Positions 55,289 to 62,918 of a stretch of 64,000 nt of DNA are shown piece after piece. Source of the DNA: Massilia varians (GTDB lineage Bacteria > Pseudomonadota > Gammaproteobacteria > Burkholderiales > Burkholderiaceae_D); contig NZ_AP026966.1 of the NCBI RefSeq assembly GCF_027923905.1, forward strand, positions 2,543,001-2,607,000. The letters are read 5' to 3'. Position 1 is the stretch's first letter. Each line of letters begins with the position of its first letter. The position numbers and the translations under genes are program-made. Below the pieces are notes generated by a model. The model searched no databases. It had not been told where the DNA came from and saw nothing but the letters and a program-made list of their open reading frames with translations.

Positions 55289-55373
55289 GGGGGAGGTTTA
55301 CTGTCGGTCCAGTCCGCTGTCGGTCTGGACCCGGCGACAGCCTGGACCCATAGCAGACTTCCCGCAGGTCTTG

Positions 55374-55517
55374 TCACCAGTTCTCGTCATCCGATTTGAA
55401 GTTCTGCTCCAAGAGACCTTTTTCCTTTAAGTGCTTCTCTAGCTTGTCTATACGAGCGTAGGAAATCAGAGCAAAAGCAAATCCGATCACCCCGAAAGTG
55501 AAGCCGATTATTGTCAC
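55374..55517 (-). CDS. 47-residue membrane-anchored small protein
   Basis: A short frame with a GTG start, AAAGG ten bases upstream, a hydrophobic segment (IIGFTFGVIGFAFALISY) and a charged helical tail (DKLEKHLKEKGLLEQNF). The pattern of one membrane helix plus an amphipathic tail is typical of real small proteins. The region around it, 55289-55812, holds no other gene I can support. Confidence 0.55.
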   Translation of the reverse strand: MTIIGFTFGVIGFAFALISYARIDKLEKHLKEKGLLEQNFKSDDENW

Positions 55518-55812
55518 AACATGCCTTTCGCTCCGTGGTTGATAGTACGAGCAGACTGCGCGTCAACTTTGCCGGAATGTCCGCTTCCGCTTCACGCCGG
55601 CCCGTTCAGCGCAGCATAGCAGCTTGCCGAGCTCGAAAAGTCGCGGACTGTAATGGCCGCCGCCGCTTGCGCGCTACTGGACAACGGGTTTTCCAACGCG
55701 TTCATTCTGTTGTCGAGTTTCGCTAAGTGTTCACGTCGGTTCAACCACCGTGCCCGCTGAGCTTTCAGCAAATTCCGCTTGGGGTCGGGAGCGGACGCGT
55801 ACGGTCCTTGCC

Positions 55813-56436
55813 TCAGCCGAGCGGCACGATCCGGTAGGCGCAGCGCCGCGCCCCGGCCAGCTGGTGCTCGACCCGCTCGACCCGCACGTCCGGCCCCAGC
55901 ACGCGCCTGAACACGTCCAGCTCCGAGCGGCAGAAGTTCTGGCAGGCGCGTGCTGCGGCGCAGATCGGGCAGTGGTTCTCGACCAGCAGCACGCTGCCGT
56001 CGTCGTCTACCTGCGTTTCGGCCATGTAGCCTTCCGCCTCGCGCAGCACGGCCAGGGACGCGGCGCGCTGGGCCAGCGGCGCCGCCGGATCGACCGCGGC
56101 GCGGTAGGCAGCTTCGCTGGCGGCTTCGCGCGCATCGATCAGGCGGTCGATGGCGGATTCGCCAAACAGGTTCCGTACCTGCCCGATGAGGTCGACCGTC
56201 AGCGCGGCGTGGCGGTCCGGGAAGCGCGAGTGCCCCAGTTCGGTGAGCTGCCACAGCCGCACCGGGCGTCCCACCTTGCCCGGCCGGTCGACGTAGCCGA
56301 CCAGTCCCTTTTCGTCGGCCGCTTCCAGCTGGCGCCGCACGCCCATCGAGGTCAGGTGCAGGATCGCGGCCAGCGCCTGGGCGGTCTGCGGCCCGCGGGT
56401 CTTCAGCAGCAGCAAGGTGTGTTCGGACGTGTTCAT
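55813..56436 (-). CDS. Winged-helix regulator with SufR-type Fe-S cysteine cluster
   Basis: A 207-residue protein with an N-terminal HTH (LLLLKTRGPQTAQALAAIL, then HLTSMGVRRQLEAADEKGL) and a C-terminal Cys cluster in the block ENHCPICAAARACQNFC. This matches the SufR/iron-sulfur-regulator branch of DeoR-like repressors, where the Cys ligate a cluster and oxidation or loss changes DNA binding. No suf genes are present. The start codon overlaps the MFS stop, so it is the second gene of an MFS-regulator operon and probably controls its own transporter. Confidence 0.82.
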   Translation of the reverse strand: MNTSEHTLLLLKTRGPQTAQALAAILHLTSMGVRRQLEAADEKGLVGYVDRPGKVGRPVRLWQLTELGHSRFPDRHAALTVDLIGQVRNLFGESAIDRLIDAREAASEAAYRAAVDPAAPLAQRAASLAVLREAEGYMAETQVDDDGSVLLVENHCPICAAARACQNFCRSELDVFRRVLGPDVRVERVEHQLAGARRCAYRIVPLG

Positions 56437-57644
56437 GCGAATTCCTGGTGGGTTGGGATGGCCTGACGGCTCCAGCGCCGCATCGAGAACGCCGCCATGG
56501 CAGCCAGCAGGCCGCCCGCGACCAGCACCAGGCGGGTGTCGATCGCCGCGAGCAGCCCGCCGCCGAGCGCCATGACGATGTGGGCCACGCAGAAGGTCGT
56601 CGACAGCAGGCCCATGACGGCGCCTTGTCCGTGCTGCGCGAAACTGTCGGCCGCCCAGGCCTGCAGCGTCGCATTATAGAAGGCGTGGGGCAGGCCGAAC
56701 AGGACGATGGCCGCCATGCCGACCCACAGGTTGCCCAGTCCGACGCACAGCACCGCCAGCGCCACCGCGCCGGCCAGGCCGCCGACCCGCAGGCGCGCAT
56801 CGCCCGGGTAGGCGCGGCCCGCGAACAGCGCGGCGCAGGTCATCACGCCGCACATGGCCATGTTCACCAAGGCGATGCCCTTCGCATCGTAACTGCCCGT
56901 TTCGACCAGCCAGAGCGGGAAGAACTCGTAGAAGCCGGCCACGCCGCAGCAATAGGCGAGGTGGATCAGGAACAGCGTGTGCAGCGGCGCGTGGCGCAGC
57001 AGGGTGAAGGCATGGCGCTCGCGTGCCAGCGACCACCAGTTGCCCCGCGCGGGCGGCGCCGGCTGCGGCGCCAGCACCAGCATCGACAGGGCCGCACCCA
57101 GCAGCAGGCCGGCGGCGGCGATGCAGAACGGCAGCGTGATGCTGTAGCCGGCGCTGAGCCCGGACAGCAGTGGGCCGGCGAGCCAGCCCAGGTGAAAGGC
57201 GCCGTTCAGCCAGGAGAGGGCGTGGTTGCGCAAGGGTCCATCGAGGCGCTCGGCCAGCAGCGCGCGCAGGATCGCGCCATTGCCCTCCAGCACACCGGTG
57301 CCGAAGCGTGCCGCGATCAGCAGGGGGTAGGATTGCGCCAGCAGCGCGTATGCCGTCAGCAGGTGACCCGCGGCGGCGCCGACCGTGGTCAGGAGCAGGA
57401 TGCGGCGCCGGCCGAGCGCATCCGACAGGGAGCCGAGCACGGCGCTTCCGATCAGCATGCCGAGCGGGTTGACCATCAAGGCAAACCCGAACAGCAGCGT
57501 GGGCGGCAGGGCGAGAAAGCCGTTCAGCGCATTCGGCGCCACGCCGGCAAACAGGGGCGGCAGCAGCGGATAGGCCAGCGATGCGCCGATGGTGGACAAC
57601 AGGGCAAGCAGGCAAGCGCTGCCGATGAGCAAGCGGTGTTTCAT
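56433..57644 (-). CDS. MFS transporter in an operon with a Fe-S-type regulator
   Basis: A 403-residue protein with 12 membrane segments, a long Leu/Ala-rich N-terminal segment, and motif-A-like GSLSDALGRRRILLL between segments 2 and 3. The substrate is not predictable. It is the first gene of a two-gene unit with the SufR-like regulator (ATGA overlap), an arrangement suggesting redox- or iron-linked efflux. Upstream are two inverted repeats (57649-57675 and 57695-57718). Confidence 0.85.
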   Translation of the reverse strand: MKHRLLIGSACLLALLSTIGASLAYPLLPPLFAGVAPNALNGFLALPPTLLFGFALMVNPLGMLIGSAVLGSLSDALGRRRILLLTTVGAAAGHLLTAYALLAQSYPLLIAARFGTGVLEGNGAILRALLAERLDGPLRNHALSWLNGAFHLGWLAGPLLSGLSAGYSITLPFCIAAAGLLLGAALSMLVLAPQPAPPARGNWWSLARERHAFTLLRHAPLHTLFLIHLAYCCGVAGFYEFFPLWLVETGSYDAKGIALVNMAMCGVMTCAALFAGRAYPGDARLRVGGLAGAVALAVLCVGLGNLWVGMAAIVLFGLPHAFYNATLQAWAADSFAQHGQGAVMGLLSTTFCVAHIVMALGGGLLAAIDTRLVLVAGGLLAAMAAFSMRRWSRQAIPTHQEFA

Positions 57645-57648
57645 ACGG

Positions 57649-57718
57649 CTCCCGGCACAGGATGATTGCCGGGAGTGTAAGAGAGCTCAGCAGTTAAGTA
57701 AACTAAAATGTTTATTTA
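57649..57718 (-). promoter_or_regulatory. Two inverted repeats upstream of the MFS-regulator operon
   Basis: CTCCCGGCA (57649-57657) pairs perfectly with TGCCGGGAG (57667-57675) five bases upstream of the MFS start, and TAAGTAAAC (57695-57703) pairs with GTTTATTTA (57710-57718) with one mismatch in an AT-rich stretch. The second is a plausible regulator site; the first, a 9-bp hairpin, may occlude the ribosome site. Confidence 0.45.
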
Positions 57719-57835
57719 TCCACGCTAGGCGGGAGCTAGCTTGTGGCGCGGCTACAGTACGCACCACCGTTTGCGGCAGGCGTAAACTGGTATCCCCATT
57801 TGGGTTTTTCTGAAACGCCAACGAAAGGACGCGCC

Positions 57836-57946
57836 ATGAAAATTCCAGAACACCTGAGGATTCCGGTCATCGTCTTCTCCCTGCAGGCGGCGCTGCTGGC
57901 CGGTACCTCGCTGATCTTCCTGCTCCTGCGCCCGCACGGCGCTTGA
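57836..57946 (+). CDS. 36-residue membrane peptide
   Basis: A short frame encoding MKIPEHLRIPVIVFSLQAA and a hydrophobic C-terminal half ending LLLRPHGA, with GAAAGGAC spaced five bases before the ATG. One predicted membrane helix. Position and ribosome site support it; function unknown. Confidence 0.5.
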   Translation: MKIPEHLRIPVIVFSLQAALLAGTSLIFLLLRPHGA

Positions 57947-57954
57947 AGCGCGGC

Positions 57955-59460
57955 TCAGTTGCCTAGCCAGGCAGCGGGCTGAGCGCGCCGGCGCTCGCCG
58001 GCGCGGACGGTCTGCGCGCGCGTTTCGGAGCCGAGCTCGGGATAGGGACGGGCCGTGAAGCGCAACTGCCGGCCCAGGCCCGGCAAGCGCTCCAGGGCGG
58101 CGCCCGGCGCCAGCGGCGTGTCCACGCCAGTGTGCCGGTCGCGGTGCCAGAACCCGCCGTCGCGGTGGAATAGCAGCGGCATGCTCGCGGCGCGTGGCGC
58201 GGCGGGGAACTCGCGTCGCCCCGGATCGGTATCGGGGGCGAGGATGCAGAAGGCTTCCGCCCGGGCGCCGGCATCGACGCGGTACAGGATCACGCCGTGC
58301 GGCAGCAGGGCGCTCACTTCCAGTTCGGCCACGCCACGGATGCTGGCGGTAAGCGCAATGCGCATGCCCAGCCGCAGGGGCACCGGCGCGTGCTTGCCCG
58401 GCCAGACGCCGTCGAGCAGCAGGCCGTAGCGCGACACGTCTTCGATCTCGAAGCCATGCCGGCCCTGGCGGATGAGCGCATGGCGGCCGGACAGGCGGCG
58501 CGTCAGGCCGCCGCGCTGTTCGCCGTCTTCGCCGTAGTGCATGAGCAGCAGGTCGGCCTCCGGATCGATGTCTTCGAAGCGGCCGAGCACGCACTCGTCG
58601 AGCGCGAACAGGCGCAGGTGGCGCTGCGCGCTCGCATCCGGCTCCGCATGCACCAGGCAGGCGCTGCTCGCCGGGCACGGGTGGCCAGGTGCCTGCACCG
58701 GCACGTCGATTTCGATCAGGTCTTCGTCCCAGGCGATGGTGGACCAGCCCAGGTCGACCTTGCCGCCGCCGTCGCGCGGATCGCGGATGTCCAGCTGGGC
58801 AATCGATCCGTCGCGGGCCGTGACGTCGATGTCGAGGCTGCCGCCCCCGGGGGCCTGCACCCGTGCGATGCCGGCGTCCTCGGCGCTCACGCGCACGTTC
58901 TTGTGGGTAGCCAGGAAGGTCTGGTGGATCTCGCCGAGGCTGGCATCCATGCGCGGCACCAGGATCACCGGCGAGCAGGTCCAGGTGCGCGCCGCGCCGG
59001 GTAGCGAGGGGTGGCGGCTGTGCAGCTCGATGTCGATGCGGTACTGGCCGTGTTCCAGGCCGCGCGAGGAGAATTCCAGGAAGACCGGACGCCAGTCGCC
59101 GCGCGAGGTGCGCTGGAAGACATAGCGTTCGCCTTCGCGCAGGCGCAGGCCGGAGCGCACCAGCATGCGCAGCTCGGGCGCGCAATCCATCGGCATGCCG
59201 CGCAACTCCAGCTTGATGGCCTGGCGCCCGCCGGCCGCGCGCGGGTCGAAACCGCTGATGTGCAGCTGCGGGCGGCTCAAGCCGCCGCCGGTGGCGGCCT
59301 GGGCGCGCAGCGCACTGATTGCCTCGAAGCTCGGGGGCAGGCCGCTACCTGGCGGCGGCGCATCGGAAGCCGGCTGGGCGTGTCCGTGCGCACACAGCTG
59401 CTCGCCGGGCATGACCCAGACGGTGCAGTGCGGATGCTCGGGGTTGCGGCAGCGGTTCAT
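57955..59460 (-). CDS. Zinc-ribbon/FHA-domain protein
   Basis: The 501-residue protein begins with a Cys/His-rich segment (MNRCRNPEHPHCTVW, then LCAHGH) that looks like a small zinc finger. After a central beta-rich region, a phosphothreonine-binding FHA domain lies at about 290-410: ECVLGRFEDIDPE, RRLSGRHALIRQGRHGFEI and DVSRYGLLLDG are its conserved loops. It could read the phosphorylation laid down by the kinase encoded at 52-54 kb. The C-terminal tail is poorly conserved. The start at 59460 was chosen because the zinc motif begins there; a longer frame to 59541 has no ribosome site. Confidence 0.72.
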   Translation of the reverse strand: MNRCRNPEHPHCTVWVMPGEQLCAHGHAQPASDAPPPGSGLPPSFEAISALRAQAATGGGLSRPQLHISGFDPRAAGGRQAIKLELRGMPMDCAPELRMLVRSGLRLREGERYVFQRTSRGDWRPVFLEFSSRGLEHGQYRIDIELHSRHPSLPGAARTWTCSPVILVPRMDASLGEIHQTFLATHKNVRVSAEDAGIARVQAPGGGSLDIDVTARDGSIAQLDIRDPRDGGGKVDLGWSTIAWDEDLIEIDVPVQAPGHPCPASSACLVHAEPDASAQRHLRLFALDECVLGRFEDIDPEADLLLMHYGEDGEQRGGLTRRLSGRHALIRQGRHGFEIEDVSRYGLLLDGVWPGKHAPVPLRLGMRIALTASIRGVAELEVSALLPHGVILYRVDAGARAEAFCILAPDTDPGRREFPAAPRAASMPLLFHRDGGFWHRDRHTGVDTPLAPGAALERLPGLGRQLRFTARPYPELGSETRAQTVRAGERRRAQPAAWLGN

Positions 59461-59550
59461 GGGGCGATGGCGGATTCGGTCGTGTTCGGCAACATCGGCA
59501 AGCTTACGCGCTTTTACTGCCCAGTGGCGCGCCACATTCATTGATTAACA

Positions 59551-59578
59551 ACATTATTTTCTATTAGGAATGTTTCAA
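59551..59578 (-). promoter_or_regulatory. Candidate promoter of the FHA gene
   Basis: On the minus strand TTGAAA (59578-59573) and TAATGT (59556-59551) are 16 bases apart in an AT-rich stretch that contrasts with the surroundings. Transcription would start near 59543, before the start codon at 59460 but after the upstream alternative at 59541. Confidence 0.5.
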
Positions 59579-60558
59579 TGCCGGGGCGCTTCCGGCAAGG
59601 CCGTCTCGTCGGCGTGGCAGGCAGCCCGCCCCGGCAGCGGCCGCAGCACCAGCGCGGTCAGGTTGTCGGGATGCAGGCCGTCCGGCGGGGCGTTTTCCAT
59701 CGCACCGAACAGGCGGCCGACCATGGCCGCGGCGTCGGGCGCGCCGGCCAGCAGCGCCGGCCAGCCGCCGACGAAGCGGTCGGGCGCCGTGCAGGACCAG
59801 AAACCGTCGGTCGCCAGCAGGTAGCAGGCATCCTCGCGCAGGCGCAGCACGCGGCGGTCCGGCAGGGCGCACAGCCAGGACGGCAGGTTCAGCGGCGTCA
59901 GCGCGAACAGCGGGCTGGAAAGCTGCGACGGCATGCTGAACGCATTACCGAGGATGAAGGCCTGCGTGATCTGGGGCGCGTGCGCGCCGTGCACCTGGCG
60001 CCACCAGCCGCTTTCGTCGATGCGGCCGGCCATGGCGGCGGCGGTGGCCGGCACGTGGTCGACCGTGAGCGGCCGTGCGTGTTCGGGGCCGATTTCGTAC
60101 AGGCGCGAGTCGCCCACGTGGTAGAGCAGGGGCGCGCCGTCCGGCGGCAGCTCGAGCAGCGTCAGGGTGGTGCCGGGACGGGCGCCGGCGTCGCAAGCGA
60201 AATGGCGCTGCAGTTCGGTGTGCAGCACGTCCAGGTGGCGCGCCAGTTCGGCCGTGCTATGGCAGGGCGGAATCGTGAGCAGGCCGCTGGCGACCGCCTC
60301 CGCGGCTTCGCGGCCATGGCCGTGGCCACCCATGCCGTCCAGCACCGCCACCCGGCCGTGGTCCGCAGGCCAGGCAGCCACCCGCGCGCGCTGCGTTTCC
60401 TGGCCGAGCAGGAAACTGGCCTGGCCGGCGAAGTCGATGACGACGAAGTTGTCCTGGTTCTCGGGGCGCTGCAGCGGGCCGCTGCCGCGGCGGCTGGCCA
60501 CGGCCAGGTCGTAGCGCGGCGCGAAGTCGAAGGCGGACAGGATGTCGGATGTGGGCAT
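59575..60558 (-). CDS. PP2C-type Ser/Thr protein phosphatase
   Basis: A 327-residue phosphatase with the PP2C motifs in order: ENQDNFVVIDFAG (first Asp), VAVLDGMGGHGHGREAA (metal-binding Asp and Gly), TTLTLLE, YHVGDSRLYEIG, LLATDGFWS and HPDNLTALV. It lacks a membrane segment, so it acts in the cytoplasm. It is the natural opponent of the kinase encoded 5 kb away and sits directly upstream of the FHA gene on the same strand. It follows a damaged MFS gene. Confidence 0.9.
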   Translation of the reverse strand: MPTSDILSAFDFAPRYDLAVASRRGSGPLQRPENQDNFVVIDFAGQASFLLGQETQRARVAAWPADHGRVAVLDGMGGHGHGREAAEAVASGLLTIPPCHSTAELARHLDVLHTELQRHFACDAGARPGTTLTLLELPPDGAPLLYHVGDSRLYEIGPEHARPLTVDHVPATAAAMAGRIDESGWWRQVHGAHAPQITQAFILGNAFSMPSQLSSPLFALTPLNLPSWLCALPDRRVLRLREDACYLLATDGFWSCTAPDRFVGGWPALLAGAPDAAAMVGRLFGAMENAPPDGLHPDNLTALVLRPLPGRAACHADETALPEAPRH

Positions 60559-60621
60559 GGGGCGCAAGTGGCGGGACGATCCTGCTACTTTACACCTGAA
60601 CAAGGCGCTTCGATGCCGCGA

Positions 60622-61898
60622 TCAGAGCGGGTTTTTCCTGCTTCCGCCGAGCAGGACCAGCGCATTGGCCAGCACGCAGGCCCCGGCGGCGCCCAGCGCG
60701 CTGCGCACGCCCCAGCGTTCGGCCACCTGGCCCCAGAACACGCTGCCCGCCACGTAGCCGCCGGACATGACGAACAGGTAGATCGACAGGGTACGCGCCC
60801 GGACCGCAGCCGGAAAGGACAGCTGGGCCGCGGCGTTCAGGGTCGACACCGTGGCCGACCAGGCCATGCCGCCGCATATGATCAGGGGCACCAGCAGCAA
60901 CAGCGAGCGGCTGGCGGCCATGGCCAGCAGCATGCAGCCGTACACCAGCAGGGCGCCGGCCAGCACGCCGGTCTTGTCGACCCGGGCGCGTACCTGCGGC
61001 AGGAAGAAGGCGGCCAGCACCGCGCCGCCGCCCAGGCAGCCCATCAGGGTGCCATAGGTGCTGGACCGCATGGCCAGCACCTCGCGCACGTAGACCGGCA
61101 GCAGGCTGGCAAAGGCGATGGTCGAGAAGAACACGGTGCAGACGTTGCGCAGGATGCGGCGGTAGCGCGCGCAGCCCAAGGCGGTCTGGACGCCCGACAC
61201 GAAGCGCGCACGAAAGCCTTGCGCCGGCATCGGCTGCGGCCCGCCTTCGCGCCACCAGCTCCAGTACACGCCGAGCAGGCCGGCGAAGGACAGGGCGTTG
61301 GCCAGGAACAGCGCGCCCGGACCGATCCAGCCGAACAGCACCCCGCCCAGGGCCGGACCGATGATGGCCGACAGGTTGTAGGAGAGATTGTTGAGGGTGG
61401 CGGCGGCTTCCACTTCGTCGGGTTCGACCAGGCCGGCCAGATGAAGGCGGTGCCGATGCCGATGCAGAAGGTGAGCGCGAGCACCGGCGTTGCGGCCACC
61501 AGCCCGGTGCCCGCCAGCAGCGCCATCACGGCGGCGCACAGGGCCATGTAGAGGTTGCAGTAGAACAGGAACTTGGGCCGGTGCACCGCGTCCGCCACCA
61601 CGCCCGCCAGCAGGGCGAACACGAAGACCGGCACATAGGTCGCGGTCTGCACCAGCGACGTGATCGAGGCCGAACTGGAGAGCGAAGCGACCAGCCAGGC
61701 CGAGACGAAGGTCTGGATCCAGGTGCCCATGTTCGAGACCATGTTGGCCAGCCACAGATGGCGGTAGCGCCGGTGGCGCAGCGGCCGGGTAAGCGGCACC
61801 TTGCGGCGACCCGCCGGGGCGGACGAGGCAGCCTGGCCGAGGCCCGGACCGATGCTGGAAGGAAGTGGAGAAGGGGCGCTCGGGCTGGGCTCTGGCAT
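60622..61898 (-). pseudogene. MFS exporter (EntS-like) broken by a frameshift deletion
   Basis: The gene reads in one frame from the Met at 61898 to about 61436 (...GIGTAFIWPAW) and in another from about 61435 to the stop at 60622 (LVEPDEVEAAATLNN...). The join falls between two halves of a conserved loop of the DHA3 family, where QAIVPD-like residues are missing. The sequence CCTGG occurs at both edges of the missing segment, which fits a deletion between short repeats that is not a multiple of three. Total length after repair would be about 430 residues, normal for the family. It starts divergently from the GNAT gene. Confidence 0.78.
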
Positions 61899-62007
61899 GG
61901 TCTGGACAGTGTAGGAGGCTACCCTGCCTACGGTCAATTAAATTGCCGTACGGAAAATGTTTTCTATGATATTGTGGCATTCCCAAAACACCTTTGCCGC
62001 GAATTCC

Positions 62008-62475
62008 ATGTTGATTCGACCGCTAGTGGCCGCGGACATCCCAGTCGTGGCGGCCTTGCTGCGCGAACTGGCGCGCGAATACATCGTGCACGAATCGCCG
62101 CCCGAGGGCGCCTCGACCTTCCTCGCCGAGAACGACGAGATGGGCGTGCGCGGTTTCCTGGCGCGCGGGCACGTCTACCACGTGGCAGTCATCGACGGCC
62201 AGGTGGCCGGCTTCGTCGCGGTGCGCGACCGCAGCCATGTATTCCACCTGTTCGTCGGCAAGCGCTGGCACCGGCGCGGCGTGGCGCGCGCGCTGTGGGA
62301 GGCGGCGCGCGAGGCGGCCATCGCGGCGGGCGGCGACGGCAGCTTCACGGTGAACTCCTCGAACCTCGCGGTGCCGGTCTACGAAGCCTTCGGCTTCGTG
62401 CGCGTCGGTCCCACCCAGTGCGCCAAGGGCCTGTATTTCAACCCGATGCGCCTCGGCGGCTCAGAAGACCCTTGA
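62008..62475 (+). CDS. GNAT-family N-acetyltransferase
   Basis: A 155-residue acetyltransferase. The acetyl-CoA loop is GKRWHRRGVARALWEAA (the RxxGxA pattern) and NLAVPVYEAFGFVRVG closes the fold. The acceptor is unknown. It is divergent from the broken MFS gene and its last 15 bases overlap the SH3-protein gene on the other strand. The start at 62008 follows a weak ribosome site. Confidence 0.85.
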   Translation: MLIRPLVAADIPVVAALLRELAREYIVHESPPEGASTFLAENDEMGVRGFLARGHVYHVAVIDGQVAGFVAVRDRSHVFHLFVGKRWHRRGVARALWEAAREAAIAAGGDGSFTVNSSNLAVPVYEAFGFVRVGPTQCAKGLYFNPMRLGGSEDP

Positions 62476-62910
62476 ATCTTCGTCGGCGCGGCGCAGCCAC
62501 AGGCTGCTGGCCCAGCCATCCAGGCGGCGGCCGTCCACCACGGCGCTGACCTGCCACCAGTCGCCGCGGCGCTGGCCGGTCGCCGTGACGCGCGAGCCGG
62601 CCGGCACCACCGCCAGGCGGCGTGCGTTGATCCCGGTATGCTCGCGCAGGTTGAGGTGGTCGCGCACCCGGTACTGCGCTCCCGCGACCGGGACCTCGGC
62701 CGGCGGCGCCGCCGCCAGCATGGCCGCGCGCGGGGCGGCATCGGGCTTGAACAGCGCATGCAGCACTCCCCCCAGCAGCGCGCTGCCGCACACCAGCACC
62801 GCCAGGGCACGCGCGTTGGCACGGCGCCACCAGGCGCGCGGGGTCAGCCAGGCCGCCAGGCAGAGCGTGAGCAGCAAGCCGGCGGCGTAGGCGGCGATCA
62901 TGGTCGGCAT
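62461..62910 (-). CDS. Two-helix membrane protein with SH3-like domain
   Basis: A 149-residue protein with two membrane segments (about 5-23 and 36-53) and a bacterial SH3 domain after about residue 75: HLNLREHTGINARRLAVVP, GSRVTATGQRRGDWWQV and GWASSLWLR. Such SH3 domains often bind peptidoglycan or partner proteins. It lies eight bases after the FHA-like gene on the same strand and is likely coupled to it. Confidence 0.8.
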   Translation of the reverse strand: MPTMIAAYAAGLLLTLCLAAWLTPRAWWRRANARALAVLVCGSALLGGVLHALFKPDAAPRAAMLAAAPPAEVPVAGAQYRVRDHLNLREHTGINARRLAVVPAGSRVTATGQRRGDWWQVSAVVDGRRLDGWASSLWLRRADEDSRVF

Positions 62911-62918
62911 GGCCGGCC

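Noticed and set aside
55302..55330. Direct repeat CTGTCGGTC near 55.3 kb as an insertion-site footprint
   Set aside because: The copies are short, close together and lack the flanking features of a mobile element.
55592..55800. Possible short minus-strand gene ending in LNGPA between the 47-residue gene and the regulator
   Set aside because: No ribosome site or plausible start, and the only Met-started part is 37 residues with no recognisable pattern.
52108..60558. Reading the kinase, phosphatase and FHA genes as control genes of a type VI secretion system
   Set aside because: No sheath, Hcp, VgrG, TssM or other structural gene is visible in the window, and the kinase has an FGE domain plus Lon-like and SPFH-like neighbours instead.
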